Part shown: positions 26,052-34,698 of the stretch, piece by piece | How the letters are laid out: every line of letters begins with the position of its first letter | How positions within the stretch are numbered: the first letter of the stretch is position 1 | Origin: Rubellimicrobium aerolatum | GTDB lineage: Bacteria > Pseudomonadota > Alphaproteobacteria > Rhodobacterales > Rhodobacteraceae | Direction: 5' to 3' | Length of the DNA stretch: 63,047 nt | NCBI RefSeq assembly: GCF_017872975.1 | Contig: NZ_JAGGJP010000018.1 | Location: 1 to 63,047 of the forward strand | Notes under the pieces: generated by a model | The model's input: the letters and a program-made list of their open reading frames with translations, nothing else | Database searches by the model: none | What the model was told of the DNA's origin: nothing | Program-made: the position numbers and the translations under genes

Positions 26052-26405
26052 ATGAACATCCTGATCTGCGAGGACGACCCGATCATCGCCATGGACCTCG
26101 CCTGGACGCTGGAGGAGCTCGGCCACGCGGTCCTGGGGACGGTGGCGAGCGCCGCGCAGTGCCTGAGCCGCTGCGAGGAGCGGCGGCCCGACCTCGTGAC
26201 GGTGGACCTGACGCTGATCGACGGGCGCACGGGGCTGGGGCTGGTCGCGGCGCTGGCCGAGCGGGGCATCCCGTCGATCATCGTCTCGGGCGAGGCGCGG
26301 CTGGTGCCCCGGCCGACCCCGGCGCTGGCGGTGCTGGAGAAGCCCTTCCGGGAGGACCTGCTGGCGCGGGCGCTGTCCGACCTGGACGGACCGAGGCGGG
26401 CGTGA
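26052..26405 (+). CDS. Single-domain response regulator
   Basis: A 117-residue stand-alone receiver domain. The acidic pocket is EDD (residues 7-9), the phospho-acceptor Asp is in TVDLTLIDG (about residue 51), the switch Ser in IIVSGEA, and Lys in VLEKPF. There is no output domain. It lies 78 bases upstream of the large CheB-CheR-kinase gene and is likely to be one of its phosphorylation partners. The start at 26052 is the last Met before the domain. Confidence 0.88.
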   Translation: MNILICEDDPIIAMDLAWTLEELGHAVLGTVASAAQCLSRCEERRPDLVTVDLTLIDGRTGLGLVAALAERGIPSIIVSGEARLVPRPTPALAVLEKPFREDLLARALSDLDGPRRA

Positions 26406-26483
26406 GCGCGCGGGGCCGGGCCGGGCCCCCCCGCCGGCCGCGCCGATTGTTCCCCGGAATCGAACCGTGCTAGGGTTGCGCGC

Positions 26484-29400
26484 ATGAATGTCCCCGTTCC
26501 CGACCGCGCGACCGCGACCGCCCCGGCGGGGCGGCACCTGATCGTGGCGATCGGCGCCTCGGCGGGCGGGTTGCAGGCGTTGCGCGCCCTGCTGGCCGAG
26601 GTGCCGGCGGCGAGCGGGATGACCTTCGTGCTGGTGCAGCACATGGGCGCGGGCGAGGACGGGCTCCTGCTCGACGCGGTGCGGCCCCTGAGCCCCCTGC
26701 CCGTCGAGATGGCGGCGCCGGGCGCCCCGGTCGCGCCGGGACGGCTGTTCCTGGCGCCCGCCGGGCAGGTGCTCCGGCTGCGGAAGGGGCGGTTCGCGCC
26801 GCGCCCGGCGCGCGGCGCGGTGGAGCGGCGCACGGCCATCGACCGGTTCTTCCAGTCGCTCGCCGCCGACGCGGGGCCCTGCGCGGTGGGGATCGTGCTG
26901 TCGGGATTCGGCTCGGACGGGGCGCTGGGGCTGGAGGCGATCCGGGCGGCCGGCGGCCTTGCCATGGCGCAGGCCCCCGAGACCGCCGCCCAGGGGGAGA
27001 TGCCCGAGAGCGCGGCCTCGGGCGGGATCTGCGACCACGTGCTGGCGCCCGCCGACCTCGCCCGCGCGCTGCTGGGCCATGCCGAGCACGTGGGCCGGCT
27101 CCCCGACGGGGCCGAGCGGGTCGCGCGCCACCGCGAGATCCACGCGAGCCTGCCGCAGGTCTGCGACGTGCTGAAGCGCGTCACCGGCAACGACTTCCGG
27201 CACTACAAGCCGACGACGCTGGTCCGGCGGCTGGAGCGGCGGATGCAGGTGCTCCAGGTGGCCGGGATCGGCGACTACCTCGACCGGCTGGAGGCGGAGG
27301 AGGCCGAGGCGCGGACCCTGTTCCGCGAGCTGCTGATCGGGGTCACGAGCTTCCTGCGCGACCCCGAGGCCTTCGAGGCGCTGGCGGCGCGGGCGCTGCG
27401 GCCGCTGCTCTCGGGGCGCGCGCGCTCGGACGAGCTGCGGATCTGGGTGCCCGGCTGCGCCACCGGCGAGGAGGCCTATTCCATCGCCATGCTGGCGCGC
27501 GAGGCGATGGACGGGCTGGAGAGCCCGCCGCGCGTGCAGATCTTCGCCACCGACATCGACGAGCGGGCGCTGGCCGCCGCCCGGCGCGGCAGCTACCCGC
27601 AGGGGATCGCGGCGCAGGTGGGGCCCGAGCGGCTCGGGCGGTTCTTCGTCCGCAAGGGCCGGCGCTACCAGGTGACGCCCGAGCTGCGCGAGATGTGCCT
27701 GTTCACGGCGCACAACCTGGTGTCGGACCCGCCCTTCTCGCGGCTGGACCTCATCTCGTGCCGCAACCTGCTGATCTACCTGGGGCCGCATCTCCAGAAG
27801 AAGCTGTTCCCGGTGTTCCACTACGCGCTCAAGCCCGGCGGCTACCTGTTCCTGGGCTCCTCCGAGAGCCTGGGCGGGCACGGGGAGCTGTTCCGGGCCG
27901 TGGACGCGCGGGCGCGGCTGGCGCAGCGCAAGGAGGCGCGGGGCGTGCCGCCCGGCGGCCTGCGCGAGTTCGGCGGCCAGGGACTGCCGGGGTTCCGGGG
28001 CGGCGAGACGCTGGCCGGGACCATGGGCGAGCCCGACCTGGGCGCCATCGCGCAGCGCATCCTGCTGACCGAGTTCGCGCCGCGCTACGCCATCGTCGGC
28101 GACCAGGGGCAGGTCGTTCACCTGTCCGAGGGCGTGGAGCATTACCTGCGGCCGCCGGTGGGCAGCTTCTCGCAGAGCATCACCCGCATGGCGCGGCGCG
28201 GGCTGTCGGCGGGGCTGCGATCGGCCCTGACGGAATCGGCGCAGCGGCGGCGCACGGTGGTGCGCGAGCTGCCGGCGGTGCAGACGCTGGAGGGCTCGGC
28301 GCGGGTGCGCCTCACGGTGCAGCCGATGCCGGAGCTGGGCCACGGCGAGGGGCTGCACCTCATCGTCTTCGAGGACCTGGGCGGCCCCCTGCCCCGCGCG
28401 CCCGGCGAGGCCGCCGCCGCGCGGCCCGACGCCGAGGCGATGATCGAGGCGCTGGAGCGCGAGCTGGCCCGCACGCGGGAGGAGCTGGAGCGCGCCGCGC
28501 AGGACCAGGAGGCCGCGAACGAGGAGCTGAAGTCCTCGAACGAGGAGCTCCTGTCGATGAACGAGGAGCTGCAGTCCGCCAACGAGGAGATGGAATCCTC
28601 GAAGGAGGAGGTGCAGGCCGCCAACCGGCGGCTGGAGCAGGTCAACGCCGACCTGGAGAACCTGCTGCGCTCCACGCGGATCGCGACGGTGTTCCTCGAC
28701 CGCGAGGGGCTGGTCCGCAGCTTCACGCCGGCCGCCGCCGAGATCTACAACCTGCGCCCGAGCGACCTCGGCCGCCCGCTGGAGGAGCTTCGCAGCCGGC
28801 TCCGTGACCTGCCGGACGTGCCGGGCTTCGCGGACGTGGCGGGGCTCGACAGGCCACTGGAGCACGTCGCGCGCCACGCCGACGGGCGCTGGTTCCTGCG
28901 CCGCGTCCTGCCCTACCGCGACGGCGAGGGACGGGCGGACGGCGTGCTCGTGACCTTCGTGGACATCTCGGTGCAGACGCGCGCCGAGGAGGAGCGCGCG
29001 CGGGCGGCGGCGCTGCTGTCGGCGGTGGGCGAGACGACGCCCGACCTCATCTACGTCAAGGACCGGCAGGGGCGGCTCCTGTACGCCAACCCGGCGACGC
29101 TGCGTGTGATCGGGCGGCCCGCGTCGGAGGTGCTGGGGCGCACGGAGGCGGAGTTCCACGACAACCCCGCCGAGACCGAGGCCATCCTCGCCGCCGACGC
29201 CGGGGTGATCGCCGCCGGCGAGACCCGGGTCGTCGAGGAGCGCTTCACCTCGCCCGACGGGGTGACGCGGACCTTCCGCTCCACCAAGTCGCCGATGCGC
29301 GACGACGCGGGGGAGGTGGTGGGCCTGGTGGGCGTCACCGCCGAGATCACGCAGGCCAAGAAGGCCGAGGAGGCGCTGCGCGCGGCGCTGGAGTTCAACC

Positions 29401-31553
29401 GCCGCGTGCTCGACAGCTCGGGCGACTGCATCAAGGTGCTGTCGCTGGGCGGCCGGCTGGAGAGCATGAGCAGCGGCGGGATGCGGGTCATGGAGGTGGA
29501 CGACTTCGCGGCGCTGCGCGGGTCGTTCTGGCCGGACTACTGGGAGGGCGAGGCCCGCGACGACGCCCTCGCGGCGCTGGAGGAGGCCCGGCAGGGGCGG
29601 ACGGGGCGGTTCCGGGGGCCGGCGCCCACGGCCAAGGGCACGCCCAAGCACTGGGACGTGGTGGTGACGCCGATCCTGGGCGCGGACGGGCGGCCCGAGA
29701 AGCTCCTGTCGATCTCGCGCGACATCACCGAGGAGCGCCGCGCCGAGGAGCGGCTGCGCGAGGCGGCGACGGTGGTGGAGAACATGGACGAGGGGTTCCT
29801 CGTCATGGACGAGGGCTTCCGCGTCAAGCAGATCAACGCCGAGGGGCTGCGGATCGACGGCCGCCCCGCCGAGGCGATCCTGGGCCGCCACCTGCTGGAG
29901 GTCTGGCCCGAGTCGGAGGCGCTGCCGACCTGGCCGCTGTATCAGGCCGCGATGGCCGAGCGGCGGCCCGTGGAGGCGGTCTACCAGCACCGATCGGACG
30001 CCCACGACGTGTGGCTGGAGGTGCGGGCCTACCCGGTGGGCGACGACCTCGCGGTGTTCTACCGGGACGTGACCGACCGCGAGCGGGCGCGCGAGGCCCA
30101 GGCCGCGAGCGAGTCCCGCCTGCGCGAGACCTCGCGGCGGCTCGACGCGGTGCTGGCCAACACGATGATGGCGGTCTTCGTCATGGACGAGCGGCAGCAT
30201 TGCGTCTTCGCCAACGCCGCCGCCGAGAGGCTGACCGGCTACCGCCTGGAGGAGATGCAGGGGCGGCCGCTGCACGACGTGATCCACCACACGCATCCCG
30301 ACGGCCGGCCCTACGCGCTGGAGGACTGCCCCATCGACCGGGCCTTCCCCGAGAACAACCAGACCCAGGGCGAGGAGGTCTTCGTCCACCGGGACGGGCG
30401 GTTCTATCCGGTGGCCTTCACCGCCTCGCCCATCCGGGACGAGGCGTCGCGCACGGTCGGCACCATCATCGAGGTGCGCGGCATCGGCGAGGAGCGCGCC
30501 GCCCGCGAGGCGCTGGCCGAATCGGAGGCGCGGTTCCGCACCATCGCCAACGCCATGCCGCAGATGGTCTGGTCCACCCGCGCCGACGGGCATCACGATT
30601 ACTTCAACGACCGCTGGTACGAGTTCACCGGCGTCGCCCCGGGCTCGACCGACGGCGCGGGCTGGGCGGAGGCCTTCCACCCCGAGGACCGGGAGCGGGC
30701 CGGGGCGCTGTGGCGACGCTGCCTCGCCACGGGGGAGCTCTACGAGATCGAATACCGGCTGCGCCATCGAGGCGGCGCCTTCCGCTGGGTGCTGGGCCGC
30801 GCCCTGCCCGTCCGCGACGAGGCGGGAGCGATCCGGCGCTGGATGGGCACCTGCACCGACATCGAGGACCGCAAGCGCATCGAGGCCGAGCTGGCCGAGG
30901 CGCTGGCGGTCAAGGAGGTGCTGCTCCAGGAGGTGAACCACCGCGTCAAGAACAGCCTCCAGCTCGTGACCTCGCTGCTGATGCTCCAGGCGGGGCAGGC
31001 GCGAGACCCGCAGCTCCGTCAGGCGCTGATGGAGGCGCGCGGGCGGCTGTCGGTGGTGGCGAGCCTGCACCAGCGGCTCTATTCGACCAGCCAGCACGAC
31101 CGGGTGGACTTCGGCGACTACCTGCGCGACCTCGCCGAGGAGACGCTGCGCTCGCTCGACCCCTCGGGGCGGGTGACGCTGGCGGCCGAGGTCGAGGCGG
31201 GCGTGGTGGTGCCGTTGCAGCAGGCGGTGCCCCTGGCGCTGGCGGTCAGCGAGATCATCACCAACGCGGTGAAATACGCCTTCCGCGACCGGGCCGGCGG
31301 GCGGGTCGAGGTGACGTTGCGGCAGGGCCCCGAGGGGGCGCGGATCGAAGTGGCCGACGACGGCGTTGGCCTGCCGGAGGGCTTCGACCCTGCGCGGTCG
31401 GGTGGCCTGGGGATGAAGATCGTCACCGCCCTGGTGCGGCAGGTCCGGGGCGAGCTGGAATTGGCGGGCGACGCGCCCGGGGCGCGGTTCGTCATCCGCC
31501 TGCCGGCCCGGCACCTGGCCCAGCCGGAGCCGGACGGGGCGGGAAGCCCATAG
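26484..31553 (+). CDS. CheB-CheR-multi-PAS hybrid histidine kinase
   Basis: A 1,689-residue signalling protein. In order: CheB methylesterase domain with triad S26 (GASAGG), H53 (VQHM) and D145 (GFGSDGA); CheR methyltransferase domain (about 215-480) with SAM motif PGCATGEEAYS; a PAS-like region; a heptad coiled coil rich in NEEL/E repeats (about 655-740); about six PAS domains; then a HisKA_2 dimerisation/phosphoacceptor segment with H1486 (EVNHRVKN) and an HATPase domain with N1594 (IITNAVKYA) and GVGLP/GLGM boxes. CheB and CheR catalytic residues look intact. There is no transmembrane segment and no fused receiver. Single receivers flank it (26052 and 31568), so phosphate probably moves to them. 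No chemotaxis genes lie nearby. Confidence 0.92.
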   Translation: MNVPVPDRATATAPAGRHLIVAIGASAGGLQALRALLAEVPAASGMTFVLVQHMGAGEDGLLLDAVRPLSPLPVEMAAPGAPVAPGRLFLAPAGQVLRLRKGRFAPRPARGAVERRTAIDRFFQSLAADAGPCAVGIVLSGFGSDGALGLEAIRAAGGLAMAQAPETAAQGEMPESAASGGICDHVLAPADLARALLGHAEHVGRLPDGAERVARHREIHASLPQVCDVLKRVTGNDFRHYKPTTLVRRLERRMQVLQVAGIGDYLDRLEAEEAEARTLFRELLIGVTSFLRDPEAFEALAARALRPLLSGRARSDELRIWVPGCATGEEAYSIAMLAREAMDGLESPPRVQIFATDIDERALAAARRGSYPQGIAAQVGPERLGRFFVRKGRRYQVTPELREMCLFTAHNLVSDPPFSRLDLISCRNLLIYLGPHLQKKLFPVFHYALKPGGYLFLGSSESLGGHGELFRAVDARARLAQRKEARGVPPGGLREFGGQGLPGFRGGETLAGTMGEPDLGAIAQRILLTEFAPRYAIVGDQGQVVHLSEGVEHYLRPPVGSFSQSITRMARRGLSAGLRSALTESAQRRRTVVRELPAVQTLEGSARVRLTVQPMPELGHGEGLHLIVFEDLGGPLPRAPGEAAAARPDAEAMIEALERELARTREELERAAQDQEAANEELKSSNEELLSMNEELQSANEEMESSKEEVQAANRRLEQVNADLENLLRSTRIATVFLDREGLVRSFTPAAAEIYNLRPSDLGRPLEELRSRLRDLPDVPGFADVAGLDRPLEHVARHADGRWFLRRVLPYRDGEGRADGVLVTFVDISVQTRAEEERARAAALLSAVGETTPDLIYVKDRQGRLLYANPATLRVIGRPASEVLGRTEAEFHDNPAETEAILAADAGVIAAGETRVVEERFTSPDGVTRTFRSTKSPMRDDAGEVVGLVGVTAEITQAKKAEEALRAALEFNRRVLDSSGDCIKVLSLGGRLESMSSGGMRVMEVDDFAALRGSFWPDYWEGEARDDALAALEEARQGRTGRFRGPAPTAKGTPKHWDVVVTPILGADGRPEKLLSISRDITEERRAEERLREAATVVENMDEGFLVMDEGFRVKQINAEGLRIDGRPAEAILGRHLLEVWPESEALPTWPLYQAAMAERRPVEAVYQHRSDAHDVWLEVRAYPVGDDLAVFYRDVTDRERAREAQAASESRLRETSRRLDAVLANTMMAVFVMDERQHCVFANAAAERLTGYRLEEMQGRPLHDVIHHTHPDGRPYALEDCPIDRAFPENNQTQGEEVFVHRDGRFYPVAFTASPIRDEASRTVGTIIEVRGIGEERAAREALAESEARFRTIANAMPQMVWSTRADGHHDYFNDRWYEFTGVAPGSTDGAGWAEAFHPEDRERAGALWRRCLATGELYEIEYRLRHRGGAFRWVLGRALPVRDEAGAIRRWMGTCTDIEDRKRIEAELAEALAVKEVLLQEVNHRVKNSLQLVTSLLMLQAGQARDPQLRQALMEARGRLSVVASLHQRLYSTSQHDRVDFGDYLRDLAEETLRSLDPSGRVTLAAEVEAGVVVPLQQAVPLALAVSEIITNAVKYAFRDRAGGRVEVTLRQGPEGARIEVADDGVGLPEGFDPARSGGLGMKIVTALVRQVRGELELAGDAPGARFVIRLPARHLAQPEPDGAGSP

Positions 31554-31567
31554 GAAGGGAGAGCCCG

Positions 31568-31963
31568 TTGCGGGTGCTGATCGTCGAGGACGAGGCCCTG
31601 GTGGCCTTGGAGCTGGAAGCCATGCTGGCGATGGCCGGCCACGAGCCGGTGGGCTCGGCCGACGACCTGCCTTCGGCGCTGCGCGAGGCGGAGGCGGGGC
31701 GGCCCGACCTCGCGCTCGTGGACGTGCGGCTCGGGGCGGGCGGCAGCGGGATCGAGGTGGCGGCGGCGCTGCGCGCGCGCGACCTGCCCGTGCTCTTCGC
31801 GACCGGCAACTGCCCTGCCGAGGCTGGTCGCGCGCTGGCGCTGGGCTGCCTCCACAAGCCGTTCAGCGACTTTGCCCTCGCCTCGGCCATGCAGGCCGTC
31901 GACCGCGTGCTGCGCGGCGAGCGCCGTCCCGATGTCCTGCCGGCGGCCTTGCACCTTTATTGA
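31568..31963 (+). CDS. Single-domain response regulator
   Basis: A 131-residue receiver. It has VLIVEDEALVALELE at the N-terminus, phospho-acceptor Asp in LALVDVRLG, Thr in VLFATGN and Lys in CLHKPFSD. It resembles receivers paired with HisKA_2/HWE kinases. A TTG start at 31568 is proposed because it has GGAAGGGAG 4-10 bases upstream and begins exactly at the domain; no ATG is available. It follows the kinase stop by 14 bases, so the two are co-transcribed. It differs from the upstream receiver (26052), suggesting two separate targets of one kinase. Confidence 0.85.
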   Translation: MRVLIVEDEALVALELEAMLAMAGHEPVGSADDLPSALREAEAGRPDLALVDVRLGAGGSGIEVAAALRARDLPVLFATGNCPAEAGRALALGCLHKPFSDFALASAMQAVDRVLRGERRPDVLPAALHLY

Positions 31964-31979
31964 GCGCGCGGCCCGCGGC

Positions 31980-32225
31980 TCAGACCCCGGTCTCGCGGCG
32001 AACGGCCTCGGGCCGGGACGGCGCGGTGGCGCGCTCCTGCCGGCGGCGGCTGGCGTTGAAGGTGAGCACCTGCGCCAGCGAGCCCGCCGGCGGCCCGTCG
32101 CCGTCGAGCTCGGCCGCGGCCCGCTCCAGCCGGCGGAGCGCGTGGTCGAGGGCGCGCGTGCCGTGGCGCTGCTGGTAGGCGCGGGCCTGGTCGATGAACT
32201 GCCCCACGTGGTCGGCCAATGTCAT
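31980..32225 (-). CDS. Small hypothetical protein
   Basis: An 81-residue soluble, helical protein without a recognised domain. It has a hydrophilic core (DQARAYQQRH, LRRLERAAAELDG) and a basic C-terminus (ASRRRQERA). The ATG at 32225 was chosen over an upstream Met at 32249 because GGAGAG lies 5 bases before it. It follows the 32260 gene by 34 bases on the same strand, giving a two-gene unit convergent with the receiver gene. Confidence 0.6.
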   Translation of the reverse strand: MTLADHVGQFIDQARAYQQRHGTRALDHALRRLERAAAELDGDGPPAGSLAQVLTFNASRRRQERATAPSRPEAVRRETGV

Positions 32226-32259
32226 GTCGTCTCTCCGGTCTGGGCGCATGAGGACCTCC

Positions 32260-32475
32260 TCATGCGGTGGCGTGCCCGGCCTTGGGGCGCGCGGGTTCCT
32301 GGGCGCTGCCGTCCGCCAGGGCGTCCTGGCTCAGGATCAGGGCCCGTTCGGCCTCGATGGCGCGCAGCATCGCCTCCAGGGCGCGGGCGGTCCCGGAGAA
32401 TCCGGTGCGCGCCGCGATCAGGGCATAGGCGCTGCCTTGCCGGTGCAGGGTGTCAAGCTCGTCCAGCCTCGTCAT
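32260..32475 (-). CDS. Small hypothetical protein behind a CtrA box
   Basis: A 71-residue soluble protein with helices (LDELDTLHRQ, ALEAMLRAIEAERALILSQ) and a Pro/Ala-rich tail. No family is recognised, and the NepR anti-sigma signature is absent. AAGGAAG lies 6-12 bases upstream of the ATG. A perfect CtrA-type site lies 56 bases upstream of the start, so this and the next gene may be cell-cycle or motility regulated. Confidence 0.6.
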   Translation of the reverse strand: MTRLDELDTLHRQGSAYALIAARTGFSGTARALEAMLRAIEAERALILSQDALADGSAQEPARPKAGHATA

Positions 32476-32530
32476 GTTCTTCTTCCTTGATGGAAGTTGC
32501 AGGAATGAGTCGAGGTTTGCGCCATCTCGG

Positions 32531-32546
32531 TTAAGGGCGTCTTAAC
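32531..32546. promoter_or_regulatory. Perfect CtrA-type box TTAA-N7-TTAAC
   Basis: TTAA GGGCGTC TTAAC matches the CtrA consensus exactly, and is nested in the inverted repeat GTTAAG-N5-CTTAAC (32530-32546). It lies between the leftward small gene (start 32475) and the rightward PfkB kinase (start 32670). AT-rich words of this kind are rare in such GC-rich DNA. CtrA binding is inferred from the consensus, not proven. Confidence 0.6.
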
Positions 32547-32669
32547 GGGGCATGGGGACGGAACGGGAGGCCGGCAGGAATCCGCGCGGCGGCGGCGGGC
32601 GGGCGCGGGCTGGCCCTCGGGACGCCGGCGGGCCTAGAGTGGCGCGGGACCGGGATGGGAGGGGCGGGC

Positions 32670-33680
32670 GTGACGACGAAGGGCGGAGCGGCGTCGGACG
32701 GGCGTCGCGGCGGGCTCGCGCCGGACGCGGCCGGGCCGACGGTGGTCATCGGCGAGATCCTGGTGGAGATCATGGCCACGACGCGCGGGCCGGGCTTCCC
32801 GGAGCCGATGCCGCTCGTGGGCCCCTTCCCGAGCGGCGCCCCGGCGATCTTCGCCGACCAGTGCGCGCGGATGGGCGGCACGGCGGGCCTCGTGGCGGCG
32901 GTGGGCGACGACGACTTCGGGCGGCTCTGCCTGCGGCGGCTCGCGGCGGACGGGGTGGACGTGTCGGCGGTCCGCGCCTGGCCCGACGCCCCGACCGGCA
33001 CCGCCTTCGTGCGCTACCGCGACGATGGATCGCGCGACTTCGTCTTCAACATCGCGCGGTCGGCCGCCGCCCTGGTGAGCCTCGACGAGCCGGCGCGGCG
33101 GCTGATCGCCCGCGCGGGCCACCTCCACGTCATGGGCAGCGCCTTCGCCATCCCCGGGCTCCGGCCGCTGCTCGATCACGCGCTGGATGCGGTCCGCGAC
33201 CGGGGCGGCAGCGTGTCGCTCGACCCCAACCTCCGCAAGGAGCTTGCCGGGGACGGCGAGGCGCGGGCGAGGCTCGACCGGGTGATCGACCGGGCCGACC
33301 TGCTGCTGCCGTCGGGGGAGGAGCTTCTCGTCGCGGCCGGCGCCGGGGACGAGGACGCCGCTCTGGCGGCGCTCTTCGCGCGCGGGGTGGGCGAGGTGGC
33401 GCTCAAGCGCGGGCGGGAGGGGGCCACCTGGTTCGGCTCGGACGGATCGCGCCACGACGCACCGGCCTTCGACGTGCCGGAGGTCGATCCCACCGGCGCG
33501 GGCGACTGCTTCGGCGGCGCCTTCGTGGCCGTCCGCCGGCTCGGCCTGATCCCCGAACGGGCCCTGCTTTATGCCAGCGCGGCGGGCGCCCGGAACGTCA
33601 CGGTCCTGGGGCCGATGGGCGGCGCCGGGACGCGGGCGGAGCTCGACGCCTTCATCGCCGCCACCCCGAGGCGGGGCTAG
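32670..33680 (+). CDS. PfkB-family carbohydrate kinase
   Basis: A 336-residue ribokinase-fold sugar kinase. The substrate-side signature is [16 protein letters not shown] and the ATP/anion-hole signature is [14 protein letters not shown] with the catalytic Asp. Close relatives include 2-keto-3-deoxygluconate and fructose kinases and the exact sugar cannot be read. A GTG at 32670 was preferred to ATG 32655 because GGGAGGGG lies 5-7 bases upstream of it. The gene stands alone; a CtrA-type box lies 124 bases upstream. Confidence 0.88.
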   Translation: MTTKGGAASDGRRGGLAPDAAGPTVVIGEILVEIMATTRGPGFPEPMPLVGPFPSGAPAIFADQCARMGGTAGLVAAVGDDDFGRLCLRRLAADGVDVSAVRAWPDAPTGTAFVRYRDDGSRDFVFNIARSAAALVSLDEPARRLIARAGHLHVMGSAFAIPGLRPLLDHALDAVRDRGGSVSLDPNLRKELAGDGEARARLDRVIDRADLLLPSGEELLVAAGAGDEDAALAALFARGVGEVALKRGREGATWFGSDGSRHDAPAFDVPEVDPTGAGDCFGGAFVAVRRLGLIPERALLYASAAGARNVTVLGPMGGAGTRAELDAFIAATPRRG

Positions 33681-33691
33681 GCGGCGCGGCC

Positions 33692-34318
33692 TCAGGCGCT
33701 CCAGGTCCGCAGCGGGCCCGTGTCGATGTGGGTGAACGCGCGCTCGTGGTAGCGTCCGACACCGCCGACCTGCAGCCATTCGGCGTAGTCGGCCACCTGC
33801 TCCATCGGGACGCCCTCAAGCCGGATGTCGGAGGCGCGGCGGCGCGTGTGATAGCTGTTGGACGCCGCCCCGCCGCCCTGCCGCTGGAGCATGGCGTTGG
33901 TGCGCCGGGTGCGGAAGCCCGACAGCAGCTCGATCCGGCCGGAATGGCCGTCCTGGCGCGCGGCGGTCGAGAGCGCGGCCAGGGCCCAGTAGAGGCGCGG
34001 GTCGATCTCGGGGTGCCGGTTCTCGCGCCAGTCGCGGAACATCCAGTCGAGAGCGCGGATCGCCCGGCCGTCGTAGCGCCCGTCGTCCGCGAAGCGGAGC
34101 GCCAGATGCTCGTGGGTGTTGGCGTTGGTGATGTCGAGATAGGTGTCCGTCGCCGGGATCAGGCCGTCGAGGCGGCTGCCCGGCCGCCAGGGCGACGGCA
34201 GGGCCTCGTAGCGGCCCGCGCAGCCGCCGAGCACCGGCAGGGCCGCCCCGCCGGCGAGGAGGCGAAGGGCGGTCCGCCGGGCGGGGCGGGCCGGAGCCTG
34301 AGGATCGCGGCACGTCAT
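33692..34318 (-). CDS. DUF882 / M15-like peptidase, lipoprotein-type signal
   Basis: A 208-residue exported protein of the DUF882 (YcbK, peptidase M15 superfamily) group. The N-terminus combines RRTALRLLAGG and a lipobox-like LGGC, so it may be Tat-exported, lipidated or both. The zinc-site pattern is visible in HTRRRASDIRLEG and the late HIDTGP, with SGFRTRRTN before it. The family acts on peptidoglycan stem peptides. The ATG at 34318 has GGAG 6 bases upstream and is preferred to 34330. It is convergent with the PfkB kinase gene. Confidence 0.85.
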   Translation of the reverse strand: MTCRDPQAPARPARRTALRLLAGGAALPVLGGCAGRYEALPSPWRPGSRLDGLIPATDTYLDITNANTHEHLALRFADDGRYDGRAIRALDWMFRDWRENRHPEIDPRLYWALAALSTAARQDGHSGRIELLSGFRTRRTNAMLQRQGGGAASNSYHTRRRASDIRLEGVPMEQVADYAEWLQVGGVGRYHERAFTHIDTGPLRTWSA

Positions 34319-34698
34319 GCGAGTCTCCATCGAGCGATTCCGATCTCCCGGCTCCGGACGCTAGCACCGGGCCCGCGCGCCGGGAACGGCCCGGCGCGGC
34401 AAGGGCGACGGCCTGTGGCGGCGACGCAATGCCGCCCCGCCGAAATGAAATGGGGCCGCGCGTTTCCGGAATTGCGCGATTCCAGCCCGTCGCAGCCTCC
34501 ATGCGGGCTAGAGCCTTGCGTTCCCCGGTTCGGGCGCGGCGCGGGTGCCCGGCCCCGGGACGGTTGCCATCGTGGAAAGACTATTTCCTTAAATTGCTGG
34601 AACTTGCCGGTTACGGCGCGCGCGGTGCGGCTGTAATCTGCCCCCATGGCGCCGCCCTCCGCGCCGGCTGGGGCAGCTTTCCCGGAGAAGGATCAGGC

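Noticed and set aside
26037-31514. Leftward 1,825-codon open frame opposite the CheB-CheR kinase
   Set aside because: The plus strand encodes intact catalytic motifs over the whole length. The antisense product is a His/Arg/Pro-rich artefact.
31980-32475. NepR/EcfG-type stress module next to the HisKA_2 kinase
   Set aside because: Neither small protein has the NepR core pattern, and there is no PhyR-type fused receiver or ECF sigma gene beside the kinase.
32476-32654. EcfG-type general stress promoter (GGAAC-N16/17-CGTT) in the small-gene/PfkB gap
   Set aside because: GGAAC at about 32566 has no CGTT at the right distance, and GGAAT at about 32491 misses the key C.
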